Source: DASYDU01 sp050248495 (lineage in GTDB: Bacteria > Planctomycetota > Planctomycetia > Pirellulales > Lacipirellulaceae). Taken from it: a DNA stretch of 64,000 bases. The DNA lies in assembly GCA_050248495.1 (NCBI GenBank), contig JBFWSG010000004.1, positions 153,666-217,665 of the forward strand, given 5' to 3'. The notes beneath the pieces were generated by a model. It was not told the DNA's origin. It did not search any database and was given only the letters and a program-made list of their open reading frames with translations. A program made the position numbers and the translations under genes. Positions 26,358-34,088 of this stretch are shown piece by piece; position 1 is the stretch's first letter, and every line of letters starts with the position of its first letter.

Positions 26358-26397
26358 GCCACTGTAAGCGTAGGATAACCGACCAGCGAGGGGTACT

Positions 26398-26970
26398 ATG
26401 CCTAAAGCGTTGACGGAAGTAGTTACCGAACTTTACGGGGTCCTTGAGCCTCTTGAGCCGTCGGACCGCGAGAAGGCCTTGCGGGCCGCGTTAGTCCTCT
26501 TAGGGCAAAGTATCCTACCACCTCAGGGAGGTGGTGGCCGCCCGGCAGCGGATGGGCCCGTTGACTCGTCGCCCGCAGAGCTTGGCCCGGCGGCAGCAAG
26601 ATGGCTGACGCAGAATCAGGTCGGTAGGGATAGCTTGGACAACCTATTCCACATCGACAGTGGAGAGGTTGTGCCCATTTTCTCGGCCGTACCAGGTGCT
26701 TCGCGGCGTGAGCAAACGGCAAACTGCTATTTGTTGGCGGGTATTATCAAATTGCTTGCGACTGACGAGGCGGTAATCGACGACCGGGAGGCGGTGGAAC
26801 TTTGTCAACAGGTTGGTGCCTACGACAGGAACAATCACACGTCCAATCGATCCTCATTGGGCTCCCGTGTAACAGGCAATCGCGCGACAGGATTCAAACT
26901 CACGGTCCCAGGATTGCGAGAAGCGGCAAGATTAGTGAAATCAATGGGTTCGAACGTGTCGGATGGTTGA
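26398..26970 (+). CDS. Unknown protein, first gene of an accessory two-gene module
   Basis: The ATG at 26398 follows GAGGGG at a 5-7 nt distance. The 190-residue product has a helical N-terminus (about 1-40, LEPLEPSDREKALRAALVLL), a Gly/Pro/Ala-rich linker (about 42-62) and a helical C-terminal part (about 65-185). The C-terminal part ends in TGFKLTVPGLREAARLVKSM, which resembles a winged-helix-like recognition segment. No catalytic motif is seen. It is followed by the nuclease-like gene and shares its promoter. The module is less GC-rich than the flanks, which suggests horizontal acquisition. Confidence 0.65.
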   Translation: MPKALTEVVTELYGVLEPLEPSDREKALRAALVLLGQSILPPQGGGGRPAADGPVDSSPAELGPAAARWLTQNQVGRDSLDNLFHIDSGEVVPIFSAVPGASRREQTANCYLLAGIIKLLATDEAVIDDREAVELCQQVGAYDRNNHTSNRSSLGSRVTGNRATGFKLTVPGLREAARLVKSMGSNVSDG

Positions 26971-27029
26971 ACTGATATCTGGTGCAGTCCATTCGGCTTT
27001 AGTCGACTCATTGAAAGGAAGTGCAAGAA

Positions 27030-27839
27030 ATGATCGATGTATTGCGAGAAATTCGAACGATACACGCTGACAATCTAAAACGCTTGCAGCGTTGTAAATC
27101 GCGACAAATATTTGCAGGCTCATTACGCGTGCGGATTCGCTCCGTAGTCGACGCCTACTTTCGCACCGATCGTCCGGTACTACGGGGACACTATCGAAAT
27201 TCAGGTGCTTTTTCGAAACTTGATGAACAAATGCAAGCGCTGTTATCGCTAACTCAACGTAACAGCACTCGGGCTAAATACGTCGATCTCTTAAAGGGTA
27301 TCCTCCGCGAACTGGATGCGATCGAACTCCAACTGCTTCCTGTGACCGGTGACCTAGTTGGTATGGATGCGAGTTACGACGATCAAGGTATCGTCCTCAT
27401 GCGCGAGCAGTGTTCGCCATCGGCGGCAAGATGTTATCGGCAAGGTTTGCAGGATTTAAGTGATAGTTCCCGGCAGTCATGGCGCGGAACCGCAACCGAG
27501 TTTCGCGAAACGCTTAGAGAGGTGCTCGATTCTTTAGCGTCGGACGACGATGTATCCGCGACTCCCGGCTTCAAATTGGAGCCAAACACACATCGCCCAA
27601 CAATGCGGCAAAAAGCACGCTACATTCTAAAGCAGCGGAAGTCGAATGAGTTGGAGACGGTTGTGTCACTTGTTGACACAGTTGATGAACGGTTCGGCGG
27701 ATTTGTCCGAAACGTCTATTCGCAAAGTTCGGCGACAGTGCATAGCAGTGGTCTTGAGCAAGAAATTCGCTCACTGAAGAAGTACGTTGATTTGGCTCTT
27801 AACGACCTTCTGGGCGCCACAACCTCAATAGCCGTATAG
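27030..27839 (+). CDS. Protein resembling predicted pPIWI-associated nuclease
   Basis: The start is ATG 27030 behind AAGGAAG; a GTG at 27021 is an alternative. The product is 269 aa. Residues about 25-130 are helical. The C-terminal half carries the sequence pattern I associate with the Predicted pPIWI-associating nuclease families: DLSDSSRQSWRGTATEFRET, SDDDVSATPGFKLEP, RPTMRQKARYILK, then SSATVHSS and SLKKYVDLALNDLL. No pPIWI or REase gene is nearby. The assignment rests on remembered family patterns, so it is moderate. A role in mobile-element defence is an inference from family context. Confidence 0.55.
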   Translation: MIDVLREIRTIHADNLKRLQRCKSRQIFAGSLRVRIRSVVDAYFRTDRPVLRGHYRNSGAFSKLDEQMQALLSLTQRNSTRAKYVDLLKGILRELDAIELQLLPVTGDLVGMDASYDDQGIVLMREQCSPSAARCYRQGLQDLSDSSRQSWRGTATEFRETLREVLDSLASDDDVSATPGFKLEPNTHRPTMRQKARYILKQRKSNELETVVSLVDTVDERFGGFVRNVYSQSSATVHSSGLEQEIRSLKKYVDLALNDLLGATTSIAV

Positions 27840-28701
27840 TTGTTTCGGAAACGCCGAGCCGACGTCCCGATCGAAATGTCCCGCCAGGAACTCTTCACCA
27901 ACGCCGGGTGCCACTGGCTCCGCCAGTGCTTCCACAAATCACGCCACGTTATAACTCCCAAACCACACCCGCACCAGCTTGCCGCCGCGATCCAACTCTA
28001 CATGCCCCTCCTCGACCGCACCAACCCGAATGCGGCGCGTGAGAGCGTGATTCGCCACGCGAGGATCTGGGCCGTTGTGTCGGCGGTGCTCCATCCGATT
28101 GCGCCGCCTATCGTCCATTGCTTTGGGAAACTTGGCCCATCGGCTGGCCGCTCGCCATCCTCTTCGGCGCTGGCATTGGAGCCCTGATGGAATGGCAGCT
28201 CGACGATTGACGCCGTGGTTGCGTCTTGAGAGTGATACCGGCAATCTCCGACAACGCCGCAGGCGTTTCACATCGTAGCCCAGGGTCGTCCTGAGCTTGC
28301 TCAGGGCGCACCCTGGGACCAAATCGCCACGAAACCGAAACCCCCACGGGGTTTTACACCTATTGCCACCGTCGATCACAATCGGGATGTGTAACGCCTG
28401 CGGCGTAAGGAACCATTCATGTTTCGACCCAGGGTAGCCGCCCTTCGACAAACTCAGGACGGCAACCCTGGGCTACGTTGTTCAACCGCTTCGCGGTTTG
28501 GCCGGTGCCACTGGCTTGACTCGACTGAGCTCGCCGAAGTCCGCCAGTGTTTTGATGAACGGCCATACCAGCCGAACGCAAAATACGGCCCATACCGGCT
28601 TGCACTCCGTCGCTCCACCCAAACTCAGCACCCTGAAGCCTGCCCTCTTCCCGCCTGTCCCTCGCGTGGCTCCCTCCCACGGCGCATGGTACAATTCCGA
28701 T
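27840..28701. repeat. Gene-free block with several palindromic repeat families and coding debris
   Basis: No intact gene is seen in 860 nt. Hairpins found: CACTGGC/GCCAGTG at 27912-27928 and again at 28509-28549, and two CCCAGGGT...ACCCTGGG elements at 28279-28318 and 28430-28470. A short plus-strand frame ending at 28207 encodes a hydrophobic stretch ending EWQLDD, which looks like the broken C-terminus of a membrane protein. The block appears to be a sink for repeats beside the damaged toxin-antitoxin loci. Confidence 0.6.
28690..28695 (+). promoter_or_regulatory. -10 element giving a probable leaderless antitoxin mRNA
   Basis: TACAAT at 28690-28695 ends six bases before the antitoxin ATG at 28702, so transcription should begin at or within a base or two of the start codon. 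The same GCGCATGGTACAATTC string recurs before the second antitoxin locus at 30144-30159. Confidence 0.45.
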
Positions 28702-28923
28702 ATGAGCGAACCAATCGACGCGATATTTGATCATGGGGTCTTTCGGCCGCTCGTGCCGCCGGCGCTGCCGGATCAGGCGCGCGTGAGGCTGACGGTGCAG
28801 CCTGCTCCCGCGGAAGTCGCCGCCGCGGCAGATTTTGAGGCCGAATTGGAACCGCTGCTGTTTGACGGTCCCAACCTCCCGGCCGACTTCTCTCGGGCCG
28901 ACATCTACGTCGACCACGACTGA
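28702..28923 (+). CDS. DUF104/AF2212-like family antitoxin
   Basis: The 73-residue protein begins MSEPIDAIFDHGVFRPLVPP, of which the A-x-F-x-x-G-V-F-x-P-L pattern is the signature of the AF2212/PG0164 (DUF104) antitoxin family. The N-terminal beta hairpin would mediate DNA binding and dimerisation. The C-terminal LPADFSRADIYVDHD would wrap the toxin. The stop TGA overlaps an ATG at 28923, the usual coupling to a PIN-domain toxin, but the toxin is not intact here. Confidence 0.75.
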   Translation: MSEPIDAIFDHGVFRPLVPPALPDQARVRLTVQPAPAEVAAAADFEAELEPLLFDGPNLPADFSRADIYVDHD

Positions 28924-29168
28924 TGCAGTATTTGGTCGAGGCGATCCCAATTTTTGCCGACGTGGCGCGAATCGGGAAAAAGTTTGACGGCCTGAATTCG
29001 CGTCGGTATCATAGTCCGCTGGGGATAGAGAAAAGATCGCTTGACGGTTCGCAAGAGCCGAGTGGCAATCGCCAGCAACTGTTTCGTTCCGCGCGGCGGA
29101 GCGTGATTACGGTTGCTGGCTTGTTTTGTTTCTGGAGTATCGCCAACTGGAACAACCGAGGCAGATTA
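28923..29168 (+). pseudogene. Remnant start of a PIN-type toxin gene
   Basis: The ATG at 28923 overlaps the antitoxin stop, and the first codons read MQYLVE, compatible with the beginning of a VapC/PIN toxin (M-x-Y-L-x-D-T). The sequence then diverges at once and has no PIN acidic residues. The frame stays open and runs into the PEP-CTERM gene. This looks like a toxin deleted after about five codons. The region probably now serves as the upstream region of the following gene. Confidence 0.4.
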
Positions 29169-29978
29169 ATGAGCAACACTGATGAACTCGCTCGCTTTCT
29201 CTTGCGGCCAGCACTCGCGCTTGCGCTCGTGACCACTTTCGCCTTGCCCCACGCCAGAGCCGGACAGCTTTATTACGCGTCCAATGGATTGTCCACGAGC
29301 TTTATTGGAACTTATGACATCGCAAACAGCGAATTTGGTGACCCGCTCCCAGCACGGAATCCGTTGATCGGCGGGCTGGCCTACGATCGGTCGACCGACA
29401 CACTGTTCGCGTACGACTCGTACGACAAGCTCGGTAAGATCGATCGCGCGACTGGCGCGTTTGTCCCGATCGGTACAGACATCAATCTGCTGATTGGTCC
29501 GATCGCGATTCAGCCAGGAACTTTCGACTTGTTCGGCCTCTCGCTGCACGGCGATTTGTACAAAATTGACAAGCAAACAGGGACCCCCACGATTGTAGGC
29601 AGCGACCAAGAGACGATTGAGTTCGCGCATGCGTTGGCATTTTCGCCCGACGGGTCACTGTATGCCGCTGACGCGTTTTTGCTGAGCATAGCTAAAATCG
29701 ATCCGACAAGCGGGAAGGCGGTTCGCGTGCCAATGCAGGCGCAGTCAACGATTTCCGGCCTGGCGTTCGATTCAAATGGTGTTTTGTATGCGGTTGATTC
29801 CAACATCGCGTCACTGGTAACGCTTGATCCCGTGACGGGGCAAAAGGCAATCGTTCGAGATGGTGGTTTCGGCCAACGCACCATCGCTTTTGTGGTTCCT
29901 GAACCGGGTCTTGTACAACTCTTAAATTGCGTCGCCATTGCCCTCCTTGTGCATTCTCGGCGGCGTAGTTCTGGGTGA
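29169..29978 (+). CDS. PEP-CTERM protein with beta-propeller-like repeats
   Basis: The start is set at ATG 29169 (269 aa) because a signal-like segment (RPALALALVTTFALPHARAG) follows. The body has repeated LAYDRSTDTLFAYDS, LAFSPDGSLYAADAF and LAFDSNGVLYAVDSN blades, giving a propeller of about five or six blades. The C-terminus is VVPEPG, a hydrophobic helix and RRRSSG, the PEP-CTERM sorting signal recognised by exosortase/archaeosortase-type systems. It is probably surface-bound or secreted. The same frame is open back to 28923 only by chance. Confidence 0.85.
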   Translation: MSNTDELARFLLRPALALALVTTFALPHARAGQLYYASNGLSTSFIGTYDIANSEFGDPLPARNPLIGGLAYDRSTDTLFAYDSYDKLGKIDRATGAFVPIGTDINLLIGPIAIQPGTFDLFGLSLHGDLYKIDKQTGTPTIVGSDQETIEFAHALAFSPDGSLYAADAFLLSIAKIDPTSGKAVRVPMQAQSTISGLAFDSNGVLYAVDSNIASLVTLDPVTGQKAIVRDGGFGQRTIAFVVPEPGLVQLLNCVAIALLVHSRRRSSG

Positions 29979-30013
29979 CGCATCCCGCCCACCACACTCC
30001 GCAACGTGTTTGG

Positions 30014-30067
30014 CGCCGGGTGATTTGCCAATACATTGATGTCAGGCGGTCTTTGAACGCCCCGGGG
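30014..30067. repeat. REP-like element (GGTGATTTG...CGCCCCGGGGC)
   Basis: GCCGGGTGATTTGCC followed about 25 nt later by GAACGCCCCGGGGC matches the order of motifs in the element at 31219-31264 downstream of the RAYT gene. It is therefore a further copy of the same REP family, located before the second antitoxin locus. Confidence 0.6.
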
Positions 30068-30154
30068 CAGGTTGTTCTCGTTCGGTAGTTCGCCCGAACC
30101 CTGCCTTGATTCCGTCTGTCCTTCGCGTGGCGCCGTCCATCAGCGCATGGTACA

Positions 30155-30457
30155 ATTCAGAAATTCGACGCTACTTATCGGTCGGGCGCTATCATACCGA
30201 ACCAGCCTCTGGCGCTGCCGGATAACACGCCGGTCCGCGTCGTGGTGGTGGAGAAAGACGCGGCGACCCCGGGGGGCGCCTCGCCCAAGGGCCAGTCTCT
30301 CCGAGGACTGACACGCGAGCAAATCATCGCCTTGCGGCCGAAGTCTCCTAAGCTGACGCCCGAAGAGTTCGACGCGATCATTGACAAATACAGTGTGTCC
30401 ATCGGCTCGTTGCCTGCCGATTTCTCGCGGGAAGACATCTATAGCGATCACGATTGA
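30155..30457 (+). pseudogene. Second AF2212-like antitoxin, canonical start codon missing
   Basis: An in-frame reading from ATT 30155 gives QKFDATYRSGAIIPNQPLAL then PDNTPVRVVVVEKD, clearly the N-terminal hairpin of this antitoxin family. The C-terminus LPADFSREDIYSDHD is nearly identical to the first copy. No ATG, GTG or TTG precedes the conserved N-terminus; the first GTG is at 30242, inside the domain. The upstream string GCGCATGGTACAATTC is shared with locus 1, where the ATG follows at once. Either ATT is used or the gene is dead. The stop overlaps the toxin ATG (30457). Confidence 0.6.
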
Positions 30458-30546
30458 TGTCGTACTTGCTCGACACTGGCGTGTTGCTTCGCCTCGTCGA
30501 TCAAAACGACGGCCAGCATGGATTGGTCCGACAGGCCGTGCTCTCG
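30457..30546 (+). pseudogene. PIN-domain toxin fragment, interrupted by REP/RAYT element
   Basis: About 30 codons from ATG 30457 read MSYLLDTGVLLRLVD... LVRQAVL, the typical first strand and helix of a PIN/VapC RNase with the first catalytic Asp (residue 6). The frame then enters REP sequence (GTCCGAATCACC units) and stays open to 30804 without PIN similarity. The remaining toxin domain, with its other acidic residues, is not found downstream. The gene is therefore truncated by the mobile element. Confidence 0.65.
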
Positions 30547-30547
30547 G

Positions 30548-30677
30548 CCGGTGAATCGTCCGAATCACCCGTAAAAAAATGCTCCGGGCGTTCGGCCGAT
30601 GGCCCGTCCGAATCACCTGCAAAGTGCCCCGGGCGAGTGGGTGCTGAGACACCCGAATCACCCGGGGCTAAGTATTG
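30548..30677. repeat. REP cluster on the left of the RAYT gene
   Basis: Three related units occur with the motif CCGAATCACC at about 30560, 30609 and 30653, each followed by CCGGGCG or CCGGGGC. The last unit contains AATCACCCGGGGCTAA (30656-30671), which is exactly inverted at 31219-31234 on the other side of the RAYT gene. Confidence 0.8.
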
Positions 30678-30724
30678 GAAGAAAAGGTTCGCGTTTTGGT
30701 GGTCGCGGGGTTACGATCCGCCGC

Positions 30725-31222
30725 ATGGGCCGCACGCTCGCGACGATGTTGACCTTGACCACGTATGGGTCGTGGCTTCGTGGCGACCGTCGCGGCTGGG
30801 TTGACGACGGCGAAATCTTTCCGGCGGATCCCGTTCTCGAAGCCGCCGACCGAGCGCGGATGAAGCACTCGCCGTTTCTCTTTCCGCGCGATCGACTTCT
30901 TGAAATCGGTCAACACATCGGCGAGGCACTCACGTCGCGGCTCGACCTCCAAGTTTATGCGCTCACGATCGGCACCTGGCACGCACATGTCGTCTTCGGC
31001 CCTGCACACGTCCCGCTGGGCGACGTCGTCCGAACCGCGAAGGACGCTGCCCGCTATGGCCTGGCAATTTTCGATCGGCCCGTCTGGACCGAGGGCTACG
31101 ACAAACGGTTCTGCTTCGATACACGTGCGGTGCGCAACCGCGTTGCCTACGTCGAGCGTCACAATACGCGCCACGGGTGGACCACCCGACCGTGGCCGTT
31201 CATCACTCAATACAAGATTTAG
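30725..31222 (+). CDS. REP-associated tyrosine transposase-like protein (Y1/RAYT)
   Basis: The start is ATG 30725 (165 aa); the open frame extends left into repeats. The hallmarks are LTLTTYGSWLRGDRRGW at the N-terminus, GTWHAHVVF with an HxH (HUH-type) metal site, and YVERHNTRHG at the C-terminus with the likely catalytic Tyr. The protein is single-domain, as in RAYTs, which act on palindromic REPs in cis. The flanking inverted 16-mers and REP clusters support a functional unit. Its stop codon overlaps the right repeat. No second transposon gene is present. Confidence 0.8.
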   Translation: MGRTLATMLTLTTYGSWLRGDRRGWVDDGEIFPADPVLEAADRARMKHSPFLFPRDRLLEIGQHIGEALTSRLDLQVYALTIGTWHAHVVFGPAHVPLGDVVRTAKDAARYGLAIFDRPVWTEGYDKRFCFDTRAVRNRVAYVERHNTRHGWTTRPWPFITQYKI

Positions 31223-31264
31223 CCCCGGGTGATTTGGCGGTTGAGCCGCCGAACGCCCGGGGCG
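31219..31264. repeat. REP element on the right of the RAYT gene
   Basis: TTAGCCCCGGGTGATT (31219-31234) is the exact inverse of the left 16-mer. It is followed by GGCGGTTGAGCCGCC (a small hairpin) and GAACGCCCGGGGCGG. The RAYT stop codon (31220-31222) lies inside the repeat. Confidence 0.8.
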
Positions 31265-31407
31265 GATTGCTCGACACGGGTATCGACGCGGCTGCTTGAC
31301 TTCTCTCGTTCACGGGCGTAAAACCTCCCTGCAGCTTGTGGCAACGTCTTTTCTCGGTCGCGCGGCTGGCGGTGCGTTCGACCTATCAAAACTTCTCGGG
31401 ACGACTC

Positions 31408-32058
31408 ATGAAGCGAATCACTCTGGCAATCGTGGTGCTCGCGTTGTGCGCTGGCTCCAGCCGCGCGGCGTTCTTTTCTGGCAATGCCTTCTTCTCGCAG
31501 CCGCCGACGAGCCAGCTCGGCCCCATCGTGTTCAACAACATCGTGATCAACAACGGCCCGGGCAGCTATACCGTCTCTGGCCAACTCCATGTCCAGGTTC
31601 CTGCTGGTGCCGTCACCGGCACGCTCATCGAGTGGACCGTCGATCGACCGCTCGATCCTAACTTCCTTCCGAATGGCAACTACTCCACCGTCATGACCCT
31701 TTCCGGCTACGCCCAGCCGCCGGGCGGTGGCACCTACGGCCCGACCTCCGGTTACACGCGGACGTCGATCACCTCGTACCCGGTCGTCTCGCAAGCAGTC
31801 ATCCCGCTCACGCTCACCAACGGCGCCGCAATCTGGCCGCAACAGACGGTCAACAGCGGCGTCTTCTTTTACGCCGCCGGCGGCACCAACTACCTCCGCC
31901 AGACCTGGGTGCTGGACGGCACCAAGCTCAGCGGACCTGGCGGACTGTGGATCATCGACCTGCCGCTCGAATCGGGCGTATGGCTGGTTCCCGAACCGGG
32001 CACCGCGGCGCTCGCAGCTTGCGCGGTGGGCCTGTTGGCGGTTCGTCGGCGACGATGA
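31408..32058 (+). CDS. PEP-CTERM sorting-domain protein
   Basis: The start is ATG 31408 (216 aa), where a signal peptide begins (MKRITLAIVVLALCAGSSRA). The middle is a beta-rich domain of small and polar residues without recognised family. The C-terminus is LVPEPGTAALAACAVGLLAVRRRR, of which VPEPGT plus the helix and Arg cluster define the PEP-CTERM signal. It is expected to be exported and processed by an exosortase-type enzyme. It stands alone after the RAYT element. Confidence 0.85.
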   Translation: MKRITLAIVVLALCAGSSRAAFFSGNAFFSQPPTSQLGPIVFNNIVINNGPGSYTVSGQLHVQVPAGAVTGTLIEWTVDRPLDPNFLPNGNYSTVMTLSGYAQPPGGGTYGPTSGYTRTSITSYPVVSQAVIPLTLTNGAAIWPQQTVNSGVFFYAAGGTNYLRQTWVLDGTKLSGPGGLWIIDLPLESGVWLVPEPGTAALAACAVGLLAVRRRR

Positions 32059-32130
32059 TGATTGAATGCCAGGACGCGACTGCGGCAGCGCCAACACTGA
32101 AAATCCTCGGTCGCAGTTAGCCGAATTCAG

Positions 32131-32316
32131 TTACGGCCGCGGCACCTCAAGCTGGTTGCAGATTGTGCGGGCTGTCGTTTCTTTAATCTCCCGATGCCGC
32201 GGCACGGGGGCGCAGCGACCGTTCGCTGGGTTGCGATAGATCGTGTGGCGAGCGCCTTCGCGGTCGAGTGTGCAGCCGTGCTGCTCCAAATGCCGGATGA
32301 AGTCGCGGCGTTTCAT
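32131..32316 (-). CDS. hicA: HicA-family mRNA interferase toxin
   Basis: The start is ATG 32316, overlapping the hicB stop by one base (TGATG). The 61-residue product has MKRRDFIRHLEQHGC, GARHTIYRN and PVPRHREIKETTARTICNQL, the double-stranded-RNA-binding-like HicA fold. The catalytic His is in GARHTIY. HicA cleaves mRNA and tmRNA. The order antitoxin-first (hicB-hicA) is less common than hicAB, but it is well known. Confidence 0.88.
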   Translation of the reverse strand: MKRRDFIRHLEQHGCTLDREGARHTIYRNPANGRCAPVPRHREIKETTARTICNQLEVPRP

Positions 32317-32543
32317 CAGACGGCCACGTCGACGGTTAGCGTCTCCCAAACCGCTCCCGTGGGCGCGACCTTTGCCGCGTTGTCGCGATAGCTCTGCAAG
32401 AGCAGCTCGACGACCTCTTGGATCATGGATCGGGCTTCATCCATGTCGCGTCCCTGCGTCACGGCGCCCGGCAGCTCTGGCACCTGGGCCATCACCCAGC
32501 CGTCTTCGATGGGCGTGTAGACGACGTTGAATTCGCGCTTCAT
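32316..32543 (-). CDS. hicB: HicB-family antitoxin
   Basis: The 75-residue protein has the HicB partial RNase-H-like fold: FNVVYTPIEDGWVMAQVPELPGAVTQG, of which P-E-L-P-G-x-x-T-x-G is diagnostic, then EARSMIQEVVELLLQSY. No C-terminal ribbon-helix-helix or HTH domain is present, so autoregulation would need the complex or another mechanism. It is transcribed first and translationally coupled to hicA. Confidence 0.88.
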   Translation of the reverse strand: MKREFNVVYTPIEDGWVMAQVPELPGAVTQGRDMDEARSMIQEVVELLLQSYRDNAAKVAPTGAVWETLTVDVAV

Positions 32544-32642
32544 ATCGAATGCCCTTTCGACTCAATTCTATCTTACGACGAATTGTGCGACCACGGCCGG
32601 CAGTGTGTATGCTGGCGCCATTCCCGGCTCATTTCTCGAATT

Positions 32643-33941
32643 TCATTCAGACAGCGCCCCGTAAATCACCGGCTTGAGCGCTTCTTCCGTTTCCGGCGAA
32701 TAGGGCCAGCGCTGTTCCATGGTGACGACGATCAAGTTGTCGTGGGGCGAGACCCAGTAGTGGGTGCTGGCCGCGCCGCCCCAGCCGTATTCGTCTTTGC
32801 GGTTGGCGCCCGTCTTGTCGCCCGGCTCGATGGTCACGGAAAAACCGAGGCCAAAGCCGATGCCTTTGCGCTGGTCTTCGCCGAAGCCGATCCATTCGAC
32901 GCCCTGGGGGAGCTGATTGGTCCGCATCAGCGCGACCGACTCGGGCGAGAGAATCCGCTGGCCGTTCCACTCGCCGCCGCCGGCGATCATCAAGAGGAAC
33001 CGCATGTAGTCGGTCGCCGTGCCCACGAGTCCACCGCCGCCGGATGGGAGCCCGGGCTTGCGCAGGTAGCCGCTGCGGGTCGGGTCGTCGCGGATGATGA
33101 CTTTTCCTTTGCCGTCGGTGTAGTAATTGGCCGCGAATCGCGACTGCTTCTCGGCCGGCACGTAGAACGCCGTGTCGGTCATCGAGAGGGGCATAAAAAT
33201 GCGCTCCTGGAGAAACACGTCCAGCGGCTGGCCGGAGATTTTCTGCACCAGGTAGCCGAGGACGTCGATCGAGGCGCCGTATTTCCATTTGGTGCCGGGA
33301 TCGAATTCGAGCGGGATCTTGCCGAGCTTGGTCGCCATCAGCGCGAGGTCGGAGGGCATGTCGATCACTTCGACGGCGTCGAAGAGTTTTTCGGTCGGGC
33401 TGCCAGCGGCGTTGCCGTAGGTGATGCCGGAGGTGTGGCGGAACAGATCTTTCACGGTGATGGGCGACTTGACGGGCCTTGGCGTCATGCCGTCCGCGGA
33501 ACCGTCGCCGTCGAACACTTGCATCTCGGCGAACTCGGACAAATATTTTGAGACCGGTGCGTCGAGGTCGAGCTTGCCTTCGTCGACCAGGATCAGGGCC
33601 GCTGCGGATGTGATCGCCTTGGACATCGAGTAGATGCGAAAGATGGTATCGCGCTCCACCGGCAGCTGGCGCTCGCGGTCGCGCAGGCCATACGTTTCCT
33701 GGAACACGAGTTTGCCGTTGCGGGCGATGAGCACGATCCCGCCGGCGATCTTCTTGTCTTTGATGAAGCCGTTCATGATCTCGCCGGCTTGGGCGAGCTT
33801 CTCGGCAGACATCCCCTCGGCCGCGGGCGTCGAAGTGGGCAGCTCGGCGACTTCCACAGAGGGCGCGGCAGCCGCCGGTAAGCCGAACCATGTCAAAAGC
33901 GCAGCTGAAACAAACGACGATAGACATGCCAACCGAATCAT
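32643..33941 (-). CDS. Serine hydrolase, class C beta-lactamase family
   Basis: ATG 33941 follows GGAGG at 7 nt. The 432-residue protein has a signal peptide (about residues 1-26) and the SxxK nucleophile motif at residues 105-108 (SMSK). A WKYGAS segment takes the place of the YxN motif, and FGLGFSVTIEP and YGWGGAASTHYWVSP occur near the C-terminus, the last in the position of the KTG/HxG box. The family includes esterases, D-aminopeptidases and carboxypeptidases; true beta-lactamase activity is unlikely. It is a periplasmic or secreted enzyme. Confidence 0.88.
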   Translation of the reverse strand: MIRLACLSSFVSAALLTWFGLPAAAAPSVEVAELPTSTPAAEGMSAEKLAQAGEIMNGFIKDKKIAGGIVLIARNGKLVFQETYGLRDRERQLPVERDTIFRIYSMSKAITSAAALILVDEGKLDLDAPVSKYLSEFAEMQVFDGDGSADGMTPRPVKSPITVKDLFRHTSGITYGNAAGSPTEKLFDAVEVIDMPSDLALMATKLGKIPLEFDPGTKWKYGASIDVLGYLVQKISGQPLDVFLQERIFMPLSMTDTAFYVPAEKQSRFAANYYTDGKGKVIIRDDPTRSGYLRKPGLPSGGGGLVGTATDYMRFLLMIAGGGEWNGQRILSPESVALMRTNQLPQGVEWIGFGEDQRKGIGFGLGFSVTIEPGDKTGANRKDEYGWGGAASTHYWVSPHDNLIVVTMEQRWPYSPETEEALKPVIYGALSE

Positions 33942-34088
33942 GAATATCCTCCTGGCGCCAACGAATGAGAAATCGTCATTTTAGCTAGTTGCGCTGGGGT
34001 TCAAAGAGGCGCACAATAGTCAAGATTTTGCTCGTCGCCGCGAATAACCGCCGGGAAACGGAGGCTAATCGCCGTTCCTGCCGATCGC

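Noticed and set aside
26104..26367. 87-codon plus-strand frame with TTG start before the two-gene module
   Set aside because: It lies in AT-rich DNA, lacks a ribosome-binding site and runs over the strong promoter at 26329-26357. It is probably non-coding.
28923..29978. 351-residue reading of the PEP-CTERM gene starting at the antitoxin overlap
   Set aside because: The first 82 codons show no similarity to the protein family. A signal peptide begins at ATG 29169, and the open frame upstream is best read as a toxin remnant.
31267..31286. TTGCTCGACACGGGTATC downstream of the RAYT element, similar to the toxin start TTGCTCGACACTGGCGTG
   Set aside because: It could be the other half of the interrupted toxin or a target duplication, but only about 14 of 18 bases match and the frame stops after ten codons, so chance is likely.
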